DNA of 64,000 bases from Bradyrhizobium algeriense (GCF_036924595.1 NZ_JAZHRV010000001.1:1984001-2048000); one strand, 5' to 3'; counted from the stretch's first letter, positions 42,077-51,575 are shown. Notes: generated from the letters alone by a model not told the origin. Program-made: numbers and translations.

Positions 42077-43264
42077 ATGAGTAAGCGTATGCGTGCGTTC
42101 GGCCCTGCGGTGCACAACCGCAGGAAACCTTCCCGTAAAGGCATTCCCCAATATTTCCTCGGCAGTGTCGCGGTCGCGGGCCTGGTGCTGGGCTGCGCCT
42201 GGACCGTTTACACCAACGTGTTCGGCGCCAGCGTCTATCCATCCGTGAACAGCGCCGCCTTCGAGGCGCCCGCCGTCAAGAACCCGACCGTGGTCGCTGC
42301 CCCTCCGGTGCGACCGGCTTTCAACGAAATATTCGCGTCGCTGCCGCAACAATCGCTGGTGATCCCCGCGCCGGAGAACGTCGCGTCTTCGCTGATGTTC
42401 ACCGAACGGTTCGCCGCAGCGGCTGCGCAAGGCCAGCCATCCAGAGCTGTCGATCCCCAACCCGTCGAAACGACCAGGCTGGCGGAAGCTTCGCCGCCGG
42501 CCGAAGCGCCGAAGGCCGTTCAGGCGTCGAAGCCTGCGGAGACGCCGAAGCCGAAAGTTTCCACGCCGGCTACCAAGCTCGCCTTGAACGTTCCGGCCAC
42601 GGCGCCGAAAGAGACCGAAGCCAAGACTTCCGAAGCCAAGGCTGCGGAGGATAAGACCGCGAAGGCATCCGGCTCCACCGTTCGCGACATGGCGCAGCGC
42701 GCCAAGGCGGCCGTGATGTCGATTGCTTCCAACGACAAACAGACCATGGTCGAAAAGCTGTGGGGCAAGCAGCCGGCAGTTGGAGGGTTCCTGGCCTATG
42801 CATCCGCCGACGCCAGCGTGACCGGCAGTATCATCGATACACGAAGCCAGAATCCGATGATGGGCGGCGCGCCGCCCTATGACCGCCAGACCGCGGTCTA
42901 CGATATCGCCGCCAAGACAGTGTATCTGCCCGACGGCACCAGGCTTGAAGCGCATTCGGGGCTCGGCTCCAAGATGGATGACGTGCGCTATTCGCATGTG
43001 CGGATGCAGGGCGTGACGCCGCCGCACATTTACGAACTGAAGCCGCGCGAGGCGCTGTTTCACGGCGTGCCGGCGCTGCGGCTGACGCCGATCGGCGGCG
43101 AGGAAAAAATCCACGGCCGCGACGGGTTGCTCGCGCACACCTACATGCTCGGGCCGAGCGGCCAGTCCAACGGCTGCGTCTCGTTCAAGGACTACTACGC
43201 GTTCCTCGACGCCTACAAGAACAAGGGCATCCGCCGCCTCGCGGTGCTGGCGAAGATCCAGTAG
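42077..43264 (+). CDS. Membrane-anchored DUF2778 (Tlde1-like L,D-transpeptidase-type) protein
   Basis: The 395-residue protein has a short cytoplasmic basic tail, one membrane segment (YFLGSVAVAGLVLGCAWTVY, about residues 26-45), a long low-complexity Ala/Pro/Lys/Glu-rich linker (about 70-210) and a C-terminal DUF2778 domain. That domain holds a His/Ser/Cys arrangement (LLAHTYMLGPSGQSNGCVSF) like the catalytic HxxSxGC region of L,D-transpeptidases. It probably acts on peptidoglycan in the periplasm. It lies between rtcB and signal peptidase, with no sign of an operon link. Confidence 0.8.
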   Translation: MSKRMRAFGPAVHNRRKPSRKGIPQYFLGSVAVAGLVLGCAWTVYTNVFGASVYPSVNSAAFEAPAVKNPTVVAAPPVRPAFNEIFASLPQQSLVIPAPENVASSLMFTERFAAAAAQGQPSRAVDPQPVETTRLAEASPPAEAPKAVQASKPAETPKPKVSTPATKLALNVPATAPKETEAKTSEAKAAEDKTAKASGSTVRDMAQRAKAAVMSIASNDKQTMVEKLWGKQPAVGGFLAYASADASVTGSIIDTRSQNPMMGGAPPYDRQTAVYDIAAKTVYLPDGTRLEAHSGLGSKMDDVRYSHVRMQGVTPPHIYELKPREALFHGVPALRLTPIGGEEKIHGRDGLLAHTYMLGPSGQSNGCVSFKDYYAFLDAYKNKGIRRLAVLAKIQ

Positions 43265-43361
43265 GCGGCGCCGCCGCCTCAAACCAGATTCGAATTTCAA
43301 GCAGCTCGCCGAGGTTTTTGTCCGGCCTGGCCGGACGATCCCGCACGCCGCGGCTCACCCA

Positions 43362-43442
43362 CGTCATTGCGAGCGAAGCGAAGCAATCCATCTTTCCGCG
43401 CACGAGGTGGCAATGGATTGCTTCGCTTCGCTCGCAATGACG
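43362..43442. repeat. Palindromic intergenic repeat, family A
   Basis: Arms CGTCATTGCGAGCGAAGCG and the complement flank a short centre. It is the best-conserved of three family A copies (others at 3410-3493 and 23472-23549). Confidence 0.88.
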
Positions 43443-43581
43443 GTGGCAGTGTTAGAGCGTCCCGGATGTCGCTCATCCGGGCGACGAAACTGTTTCGACG
43501 GCGGCGGCCTGGAAGCAATGTATGGTTGCACTTGACGTCATCTCGGCTATTTTGGTCGCGAGCGATCAGGGCTGGGCAAAT

Positions 43582-44343
43582 ATGACATTGGTTCGGGACA
43601 CAGGCCGATCCCCACTGCGATGGGGCAAGATCGCTCTTATTGTCGTAGCCGTTATTTTGGCGATCCCGCTATTCTCGCCGATCGTCCTCCGCACGTTCCT
43701 GTTCCATCCGTTCTATATTCCGGCTAGCTCGATGATGCCGACGTTGCTGGTAGGCGATAATTTGTTCGTCTCGAAATATGCCTACGGCTACAGCCGCTAT
43801 TCCCTGCCGTTTTCACCGCGTCTGTTTCCAGGACGCATATTCGGCTCGGTGCCGGAACGCGGCGACGTCGTTGTGTTTCGGATTCCAAAAGACGACTCGG
43901 TCGATTACATCAAGCGCGTCGTGGGATTGCCCGGCGACACTATTCAAATGCGGCAAGGACTGCTCTTCATCAACGGCGTACCAGTCGTGCGGCAGAGGTT
44001 GTCCGATATCGCCGTCGACGAGCCGTGCGGGATAGGTGATGGCAACCGAACCAAGCGCTGGCGCGAAACACTGATGAACGGCGTGAGCTATGAGACGCTC
44101 GATTGCGTCGACAACGGCTTCTACGACAACACGAATGTTTACAAGGTCCCGGATGGCCACATCTTCGTGCTGGGCGATAACCGCGACAATTCTACCGACA
44201 GCCGGGTGCTTTCGGCGGTCGGCTATATACCGCTGGAGAATATCGTCGGCCGCGCAGGTCTCATCTATTTTTCACGGGCGCCCCGTGCCGGCGGAGCCCC
44301 TTCGATCGTGCGGACCGAACGCATAGGCATGCTTGTGCATTGA
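43582..44343 (+). CDS. lepB: Signal peptidase I
   Basis: The 253-residue protein has an N-terminal membrane anchor (KIALIVVAVILAIPLFSPIVL), the catalytic serine motif PASSMMPTL (Ser at about residue 50), the catalytic lysine motif DYIKRVVGLPGD and the late box FVLGDNRDNSTDSR. It removes signal peptides at the outer face of the inner membrane. The ATG at 43582 is chosen; a GTG 60 bases upstream is an alternative. A decayed 3' end of a second lepB gene lies at 46243-46374, beyond the tRNA-like elements and slipin. It is probably not the main chromosomal lepB, which in rhizobia sits beside rnc and era. Confidence 0.88.
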   Translation: MTLVRDTGRSPLRWGKIALIVVAVILAIPLFSPIVLRTFLFHPFYIPASSMMPTLLVGDNLFVSKYAYGYSRYSLPFSPRLFPGRIFGSVPERGDVVVFRIPKDDSVDYIKRVVGLPGDTIQMRQGLLFINGVPVVRQRLSDIAVDEPCGIGDGNRTKRWRETLMNGVSYETLDCVDNGFYDNTNVYKVPDGHIFVLGDNRDNSTDSRVLSAVGYIPLENIVGRAGLIYFSRAPRAGGAPSIVRTERIGMLVH

Positions 44344-44564
44344 TCGCGATCTTCGCGCGGCGACGGCTTACTATGGCCGCGGCATCGACTGATCGCATTG
44401 TGACGGAGAAGTCACAACGGGTGCGGAATTTTTGAAAACGCTCTTGCAACTGAAAGATGTTTCGTTTATTGACCCGCTCCTTCGCTTTGGCCATGGGTTC
44501 GGGCTCGTTGTGATCCCGACTGGCGCGGGCCGGTTTCCGGTTTCGTGTTCCGCCAGGTGAAGAC

Positions 44565-44636
44565 GCGATAGTAGCTCAGCGGTAGAGCGTCGGGGTGACC
44601 CGAAGGTCGCCGGTTCGATTCCGGTCTATGGCACCA
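44565..44636 (+). ncRNA. tRNA-like element lacking an anticodon loop
   Basis: The 72-base element has a 7-bp acceptor helix with one G-G mismatch (GCGATAG / CTATGGC), discriminator A and an encoded CCA end, a D arm (GCTC/GAGC, 7-base loop) and a T arm with loop TTCGATT closed by a G-U pair. The anticodon arm is wrong for a tRNA: TCGGG and CCCGA (44590-44594, 44599-44603) close a 4-base loop GTGA, which is a GNRA tetraloop, so there is no anticodon. Everything else is tRNA-like, so this may be a tRNA mimic or a decayed tRNA gene. The second element begins at the next base. Confidence 0.65.
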
Positions 44637-44710
44637 CAAAGGATAGCTCAGTTGGGTAGAGCAGATGAATCATAATCATCGGGTCGCGGGTTCGAATCCC
44701 GCTCCGCTCC
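44637..44710 (+). tRNA. tRNA-like element with CAU anticodon loop and defective acceptor stem
   Basis: A good D arm (GCTC/GAGC), a perfect 5-bp anticodon stem (GATGA/TCATC) with loop ATCATAA and anticodon CAT at 44671-44673, and a perfect T arm (GCGGG TTCGAAT CCCGC) are present. The acceptor stem pairs at about four of seven positions (GGA with TCC, and one more), and no CCA is encoded. It begins directly after the CCA of the first element with no spacer. It could be a decayed Met or Ile2 tRNA, or the second half of a tandem tRNA-like RNA. Confidence 0.6.
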
Positions 44711-45044
44711 GGTTCAGCCTAATACGCTGATTCCCATTGAAGGGGACCGGACGCGCGCTTCAGTCGCAGTCCGGCCGTATTGCCGCAAGGTTTTTCGTCC
44801 GAACCTAGACACTGTGAGACCGGCTTTGCGCCGCGGTGGATACCGCTTGCGTTGATGCCGGGTGGCAACGTTTGACCGCTCGACGCACGTCGAGCGATTG
44901 AGCGCGTGCGCCCGCTATCTGCGCAAGCTCAAACCCGGCCCGCCGAGCTTTCAGGAAGCGTCGTCCGCGTCCTCACGTCCTTTGCAAAACGAAACCCGCT
45001 TTCCGACCCCGCGAGGGCCGGACGGCAAACCATGGAGGCGTGCC
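44711..45044. other. Interval between the tRNA-like elements and slipin
   Basis: About 330 bases without a convincing gene. An open frame continuous with the slipin gene reaches back to 44862, but the family similarity begins only at 45045. An imperfect hairpin (CCGGAC..GTCCGG) lies at about 44747-44776. No sigma-54 promoter pattern is seen. Confidence 0.45.
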
Positions 45045-46196
45045 ATGACCTGGCATTTGCTGATGAAGACGCTGACGGTGAAGGATGGCGAGCGCGCGTT
45101 GCTGACGCGTAACGGCAGGCTCGAGGGCGTGCTCGAACCCGGTCGTCACCGGCTGTTCGATCTGCGGCGTCAGTTGACGGCGGAGATCTTCAGCGTCGTT
45201 CGCGCGGAATTCCCCGCGGAGCGTTACGCGGTGCTGAAGGCCGCGCGGCCTGATCTGGCCGCCGAGCTGTTCGAGGCTGTCGAGACCAAGGCGAACGAGA
45301 TCGCCATCGTCAGCCTTGACGGTCGTCCCGTGCACCTGATGACGGCCTGGCAGGCGCGCGTCTACTGGAAGGTCGCAACCTCGGTCGATGTCGAGCGCAT
45401 CGATGTGGCCAGCGATCCCCGCGTGACCGCGCGTCACCTGGCGATGATCGAGCGCAACCGTCCTACCATCGTGACGGAAGCGGTGGTCGAGAACCACGAG
45501 GCCGGTCTGCTCTACGTCGAGGGCCGGCTGGTGGAGCGGCTCGCGCCCGGTCGGCACGCCTTCTGGATCGCCGGCCGCAAGATCGAGGTGAAGCGCCTCG
45601 ATCTGCGTCCCCAGGCGGTCGAGATCACCGCGCAGGAAATGCTGACCAGGGATCGCATCGCACTGCGGGTGACCCTGACAGCATTCCGCCGGATCGTCGA
45701 CCCCGAGCGCGTGGTCGCGGCTGTGCCCGACGTGGATGCGTGGCTGTACCGGCTGGTGCAGTTCGCGATCCGTGAGGCGGTTGCCGGCCGCACGCTCGAC
45801 GAGGTGCTCTCGGCGAAGGCTGCGCTGGATGCGGAGCTGCGCGACTACGTGCGCGAGCGCATCGCCGATAGCGGTGTCGAGGTCTCCGAACTCGGCGTGA
45901 AGGACGTGATCCTTCCTGGCGAGATCCGCGAGCTCGTCAACAAGGTGGTGGAGGCGGAGCGGGTCGCAAAGGCGAACCTGATCCGCCGGCAGGAAGAGAC
46001 CGCGGCGACGCGCTCGCTCCTGAACACCGCCAAGCTGATGGAGGAGAACCCTCTGCTGCTCCGGCTCAAGGAGCTGGAGTCGCTGGAGCGGCTGGTGGAG
46101 AAGGTCGGCCGGATCGACCTTCATGCGGGTGACGGGCAGGGCTTCGACGCGCTGCTCACAAAGCTGGTCCGCTTCAAGCCCGCGGAGAATGCGTGA
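45045..46196 (+). CDS. Slipin (SPFH/Band 7 family) protein of the RNA-repair-associated type
   Basis: The 383-residue protein matches slipins (LTVKDGERALLTRNGRLEGVLEPGRHRLFDL, TDRIALRVTL-type SPFH core at MLTRDRIALRVTLTAFRRIVDPE, REAVAGRTLDEVLSAKAAL). It ends in a helical region (VVEAERVAKANLIRRQEETAATRSLLNTAKLMEENPLLLRLKELESLE). It lacks the N-terminal membrane hairpin of stomatin, so it is probably peripheral or soluble. Slipins of this sort are reported beside RtcB and tRNA-like RNAs in some proteobacterial RNA-repair loci, and rtcB is 3.2 kb upstream. The ATG at 45045 follows TGGAGGCGTGCC. Confidence 0.82.
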   Translation: MTWHLLMKTLTVKDGERALLTRNGRLEGVLEPGRHRLFDLRRQLTAEIFSVVRAEFPAERYAVLKAARPDLAAELFEAVETKANEIAIVSLDGRPVHLMTAWQARVYWKVATSVDVERIDVASDPRVTARHLAMIERNRPTIVTEAVVENHEAGLLYVEGRLVERLAPGRHAFWIAGRKIEVKRLDLRPQAVEITAQEMLTRDRIALRVTLTAFRRIVDPERVVAAVPDVDAWLYRLVQFAIREAVAGRTLDEVLSAKAALDAELRDYVRERIADSGVEVSELGVKDVILPGEIRELVNKVVEAERVAKANLIRRQEETAATRSLLNTAKLMEENPLLLRLKELESLERLVEKVGRIDLHAGDGQGFDALLTKLVRFKPAENA

Positions 46197-46242
46197 CAGG
46201 AAGGGTCGCCCACGGGCGGCCCTTCATTTTCATGCCCGCCGA

Positions 46243-46374
46243 TCGGCGGTAGGATACATTCCACTGGAGAATGTCGTCGGTCGCGTGGGCATGATTTTCT
46301 TTTCGCTCGATGCCGGCGGCAATGGCACGCCGCCTGCTATTCGTTACGAGCGGATCGAGACGGTAGTGCAATAG
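46243..46374 (+). pseudogene. 3' remnant of a second signal peptidase I gene
   Basis: Translation gives SAVGYIPLENVVGRVGMIFF and a C-terminal tail ending RYERIETVVQ, aligning with SAVGYIPLENIVGRAGLIYF near the end of lepB at 43582-44343. The catalytic portion is missing. Divergence from the intact gene is considerable, so this is the tail of a paralogue rather than a fresh duplicate. It lies 46 bases after the slipin stop. Confidence 0.8.
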
Positions 46375-46768
46375 CGTGACACTAGTGGCTGTATTACCGC
46401 AACGCGCGACGCGGCTCTCGTCGTGGCTACGGCCGCCATTGAGAAGCAAAGGCCGCAAACGCCTGTCGGCATGCCATGCGCCGGAATTGGAACCGCACGG
46501 TCCCGTAAGCTTACGGTGTTACCCATGCGTATTTTGCGGTTGCGTTCGTCGGCCCATTTGCATCTAACTTCCTAAGGCCCTGCGAGCAGAAGGTCCGCCT
46601 CGCGGCCGAGCGTTTGGAGTTTGTTGTTAGGGTGAGAGCGTGTTTGTGTGAGTACGCTTAGAGAGAGCAAATTTAATCAATGTTGAATCGGCCGTTTCGC
46701 GACACTCCCAATGGAGAACGCCGCAGACACGTCACAGCGGGTTCTCCGCAGTGAAGCCTCGCGGCGGA
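46375..46768. other. Interval before the Crp/Fnr gene
   Basis: About 390 bases after the lepB remnant hold no convincing gene, repeat or RNA that I can recognise. The promoter of the Crp/Fnr gene must be near the right end. Confidence 0.45.
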
Positions 46769-47530
46769 ATGGGCAATCGCCTTCTTGCAGCATTGCCTGC
46801 ACCGGACTTCGATTTGCTGGAACCTGAACTTGAAATGATCGCGCTCGATCAGGACGCGGTCCTTTCGCGGGCGGGTGACGACATCGATTACGTCGTCTTT
46901 CCCCACAGCGGCGCGATCACCTTGATGATCGACATGGCGGACGGACACACGGTTGCCACCGCGGCAATCGGGCGTGAGGGAGCCGTCGGCATTCTTTCGG
47001 TGCTCGGGCCATCACCTTCGGCCACGACAGCCGTCGTTCGCGCGGCCGGCACCGCGTCTCGAATCCCTGCATCGCGATTCCTTGGCCTCTTTAACCGCAG
47101 TCCCGCGATCCGACGCATGGTTCAGAATCACGTCAAGGCGATGTTGATGCAGTTCCAGCTCGGCTTGGCCTGCAACGCGCTGCACCCGGTCGAAGCCCGC
47201 ATGGCCCGCTGGCTGCTTCAGTTGCGCGACCGCGTCGACCATGATGCGCTCCCGCTCACCCAGCACGCGCTGTCGCAAATGCTCGGTGTGCGACGCACGA
47301 CGGTGACGCTCCTGATGCGTAATCTGCGCGCGCGCGGAGCGATCAGGTCCGATCGACGAGGTCTGATCGAGATCGACCGGGCGCGGCTCGCGGCGGCCGC
47401 GTGCGAATGCCATCGGGTCATGCGCCTCGAAGTTGAGGAGATTCTCTTAGCGAATTCGGACCAATCCCGCGCGAGAGGTCTGCTCGAAGCCGGGCGCACC
47501 CCCGAAATCAAATCGGGCGGTGTCAGGTAA
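46769..47530 (+). CDS. Crp/Fnr-family transcriptional regulator
   Basis: The product of about 253 residues has a cyclic-nucleotide-binding-like beta domain (DAVLSRAGDDIDYVVFPHSG, TAAIGREGAVGILSVLG) and a C-terminal winged helix (PLTQHALSQMLGVRRTTVTLLMRNLRARGAI). No N-terminal cysteine cluster is present, so it is not an oxygen-sensing Fnr of the [4Fe-4S] type. The effector is unknown. An in-frame GTG 18 bases upstream is an alternative start. Its targets cannot be deduced from the neighbours. Confidence 0.88.
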   Translation: MGNRLLAALPAPDFDLLEPELEMIALDQDAVLSRAGDDIDYVVFPHSGAITLMIDMADGHTVATAAIGREGAVGILSVLGPSPSATTAVVRAAGTASRIPASRFLGLFNRSPAIRRMVQNHVKAMLMQFQLGLACNALHPVEARMARWLLQLRDRVDHDALPLTQHALSQMLGVRRTTVTLLMRNLRARGAIRSDRRGLIEIDRARLAAAACECHRVMRLEVEEILLANSDQSRARGLLEAGRTPEIKSGGVR

Positions 47531-47624
47531 GCGCGTTTCGCGCGACCGCTTGAACTTTCCACGTCGCGACGTGCTGCTGCGGCGTTCCGGGAAAAGCCCA
47601 TCAACGAGCGGATCCTGCGCTCGG

Positions 47625-47822
47625 TCAGGTTCTCTGCCGCCAATCACGTTCGAGGGCTTGCTCGGACGCCGCCTCGAGTTTCGCAAGCTCGCGCAGTACC
47701 TTTGCCGTCTCGCGCAGCTCGTTGCGTTCAGGGCCCGGCTTCCGCCGTCGCGCTTCGTCGAGAAAGGCCTTGGCCTGCAGCAGCCAGGTTGAAGTTTCAG
47801 ATGAGATTTGCATCCGCGCCAT
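47625..47822 (-). CDS. Small helical hypothetical protein
   Basis: A 65-residue product (MARMQISSETSTWLLQAKAF, then RRRKPGPERNELRETAKVLRELAKLE) starts at ATG 47822, 5 bases after GGAGG. It is predicted to be alpha-helical and charged, with no signal peptide. An ATG 12 bases further upstream is possible. I do not recognise a family. Confidence 0.55.
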   Translation of the reverse strand: MARMQISSETSTWLLQAKAFLDEARRRKPGPERNELRETAKVLRELAKLEAASEQALERDWRQRT

Positions 47823-47863
47823 GGTGTCCTCCATCGCGATCGTCGTTCAATCTGTGTCGACGA

Positions 47864-48076
47864 TTAGGCCGGGGAGGCCGCCCTGCGACGCCGCACCCGG
47901 ATGCTCGGCTCGTCGACCCAGGCTTCGCGTGCAAACCACGCGTGATCGGTGTGGCAGATCACGCAACGCGTGCGCGAGAAAAACACCGCGCTGCGCCCAA
48001 AGCTTTCGCGATCAGTCTTGATGCCGGTGGGAATCGCCAGTCCGGTTTGCGGACATTTGACCATGACCATACCCAT
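47864..48076 (-). CDS. Small cysteine-rich (zinc-ribbon-like) protein
   Basis: The 70-residue product starts MGMVMVKCPQTGLAIPTGIK and has further cysteines in RCVICHTDHAWF. C-P-x-T-G and C-V-x-C-H form a split cysteine set like small zinc ribbons of rhizobial hypothetical proteins. A strong GGGAGG precedes the ATG at 48076. The function is unknown; zinc binding is inferred from the cysteine and histidine arrangement. Confidence 0.6.
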   Translation of the reverse strand: MGMVMVKCPQTGLAIPTGIKTDRESFGRSAVFFSRTRCVICHTDHAWFAREAWVDEPSIRVRRRRAASPA

Positions 48077-48295
48077 GTCGCCCTCCCTTGCGATTGGTTT
48101 GTGTGTGTATTTCGAAAGAAAGCACCGGCCGGTTGGAATGCGCCTGTTGTCGGTGCGGGTTACTTGGGGGGCATCGCGCACCTTGTTCAGCGCGAGCGTC
48201 GGCCAGTGGGGGCTGCATGCTCGCTGCTTGGCTTGTTCCAACCGGCCGGATCCCTCCTCAGAACAAATTCCTAGACGTGAACTGAGCGGGCTTTT

Positions 48296-48757
48296 TTAGC
48301 CTGCTTGGTGGATAACCTTGGTGAAGTGCTTCCTGATCGGCTCACCCGTTTCGGTCGCAAGCTTCTGGGCAAGCGCCCACAATTCCCTGTTCTGGTCGGA
48401 AGCGGTGTCGAACGCCTTGCGCGTTTGCGCCGCCGACAAGGTGAAGACCTCGGTCGCTGACTTGCTGCCACAGAGATGGATCAAGAAATCGAGCGCCGAG
48501 GCGGCATTGGCGTTTGAGATTTCAAGCACCTTCAGCCCATAGTCGGTCGCGCTTCTGGCGTTGCCCGAATAGGTCTCGCGCAGCGCTTCCGTCATCTCCT
48601 CCGACGCGGCCTTGATCTTCTCGAAGCCTTCCCGGGTGCGGGCGAGGGCCTGCTCGTTGCCGCCGATGCCGGGCAAGGCGAATTTCGAGAAGTCCGGTAG
48701 CGGCATCCCGAAGACATTGGTTCCGTTGGCTGTTACTTTCATTTCGCTTTCACTCAC
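48296..48757 (-). CDS. Phasin-family protein
   Basis: The 153-residue protein matches the alphaproteobacterial phasin family (NEQALARTREGFEKIKAASEEMTEALRETYSGNARSATDYGLKVLEI, SAAQTRKAFDTASDQNRELWALAQKLATETGEPI). Phasins coat polyhydroxybutyrate granules. The start is GTG, 8-10 bases after GAGGAG. A palindrome ATACGATCGTAT and a TTGACA on the minus strand lie about 190 bases upstream (48942-48963), but a good -10 is not obvious. It lacks the Pro/Ala tail of the phasin-like protein at 32405. Confidence 0.85.
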   Translation of the reverse strand: MSESEMKVTANGTNVFGMPLPDFSKFALPGIGGNEQALARTREGFEKIKAASEEMTEALRETYSGNARSATDYGLKVLEISNANAASALDFLIHLCGSKSATEVFTLSAAQTRKAFDTASDQNRELWALAQKLATETGEPIRKHFTKVIHQAG

Positions 48758-49086
48758 GCAGCATTACTCCTCTCAAGCGAAAGCATTCTCCGCAACGCTC
48801 GCTTGCGTCACGAGAGCTCACGCTCCGTGTTCGATCAGATTTTGGATGAGCTTTGATTTAGCCCCGACCCGATACGACTTTGCGTCAAGAGAAGCGGAGC
48901 GTCGGTTCGAATTGCGACTCTCGCAAAAATTTTTTTTGAGATTGTCAACGCATACGATCGTATATCCACGGAGCCCTGTGCATAAGAGGGATATCTCAGG
49001 GAGCAGGAAGCTTTTTCTTCAGCGTAGCGTTGCAAGGGGAACGCCGGCGTTCGTCGCGGCGGGCATTTCCGTCGTCCGTCCAAACA
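48758..49086. other. Interval between phasin and groEL
   Basis: About 330 bases with an A/T tract (48926-48938) and the palindrome ATACGATCGTAT at 48952-48963. No credible gene. It probably carries phasin promoter elements; the groEL terminator follows at 49087. Confidence 0.45.
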
Positions 49087-49114
49087 AAAACCCCGGCATC
49101 GCTGCCGGGGTTTT
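49087..49114 (-). terminator. groESL intrinsic terminator
   Basis: A 12-bp stem AAAACCCCGGCA / TGCCGGGGTTTT with a 4-base loop lies 31 bases after the groEL stop. On the minus strand it ends in a T run. Confidence 0.88.
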
Positions 49115-49144
49115 GCATTTCCTGGGTCGCCTGAGTGGCTGGAC

Positions 49145-50818
<1,674 letters not shown>

Positions 50819-50879
50819 TCACCCTGTCGGGGAGGCGCCTTGCGGGCGCTCCTCAGGGTGAGCGTTGCAGGCGAAGCGC

Positions 50880-51194
50880 TTAGGCAGCCTTCTTCTTGGT
50901 GGCGGGGACGTCGAGCACGCCCATGACGTCGGACTCCTTCATGATCAGGAGATCTTCACCGTCGATCTTGACCTCGGTGCCCGACCATTTGCCGAACAAC
51001 ACGCGGTCGCCGACCTTGAGGTCGATCGGGATCAGCTTGCCGGCTTCGTCGCGGCCACCCGGGCCCACGGCGACGATTTCGCCCTGCGAGGGCTTTTCCT
51101 TGGCACTGTCCGGAATGATAATGCCGCCAGCGGTCTTCTCTTCGGCGTCGATGCGCTTGACCACGACGCGGTCGTGAAGCGGACGGAATTTCAT
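50880..51194 (-). CDS. groES: Co-chaperonin GroES
   Basis: The 104-residue protein is a full GroES ([44 protein letters not shown], then [37 protein letters not shown]). It is the lid of the GroEL chamber. TAGGAGGACTGC precedes the ATG. The upstream region has one good and one degenerate CIRCE operator (51239-51265 and 51326-51352). Confidence 0.97.
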   Translation of the reverse strand: MKFRPLHDRVVVKRIDAEEKTAGGIIIPDSAKEKPSQGEIVAVGPGGRDEAGKLIPIDLKVGDRVLFGKWSGTEVKIDGEDLLIMKESDVMGVLDVPATKKKAA

Positions 51195-51238
51195 GCAGTC
51201 CTCCTAAGTTTCTGAAGATGTTATCAGATTCTGGAATT

Positions 51239-51265
51239 TTGGCAGTCCGAGCCAGCGAGTGCCAA
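51239..51265. promoter_or_regulatory. CIRCE operator (HrcA site)
   Basis: TTGGCAGTC-N9-GAGTGCCAA lies 45-71 bases upstream of the groES ATG. It matches the CIRCE consensus TTAGCACTC-N9-GAGTGCTAA with the exact 9-base spacing and one mismatch between the arms. HrcA would repress groESL here. Confidence 0.82.
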
Positions 51266-51325
51266 CTCGGCTGCGGCTGATTTAGGCCAGACTTGTTCGG
51301 GGGACAAGGGCTTCTAGCAGAAAAA

Positions 51326-51352
51326 TTGGCACTCAAATATGACACCTGCCAA
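51326..51352. promoter_or_regulatory. Degenerate second CIRCE-like element
   Basis: TTGGCACTC-N9-ACCTGCCAA shares the spacing and one perfect arm with the nearby CIRCE; the second arm matches at six of nine positions. It lies 61 bases further from groES. Confidence 0.5.
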
Positions 51353-51575
51353 TTTCATTAATCATGATTAACCGGGTCGGCCGGACCCGGGACCCTGTAT
51401 TAGCATGTGCGGTAAGCTGCTGCTAACGCGTGAATTTTCAACAATTCATTAAACATTTAGGCTTGTGATGGGAGGGTCGCGTGCGTCACATTTCTCTCAT
51501 GTGAGCGCATCTCCGCCGGGGTGGCTCGGTGTGTGGCCACCACGTGAAATGCGCTTCCAGCAATGGAGGTTTGGC

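Noticed and set aside
44565..44710. Two ordinary tRNA genes
   Set aside because: The first has no anticodon loop and the second has a poorly paired acceptor stem and no CCA, so neither can be called a normal tRNA from sequence alone.
40055..46196. A sigma-54 promoter for an RtcR-type RNA-repair operon
   Set aside because: I looked upstream of rtcB and slipin for GG-N10-GC in a TGGCAC/TTGC context. The nearest (TGGCAACGTTTGACC near 44863) lacks the GC element. No rtcR gene is present.
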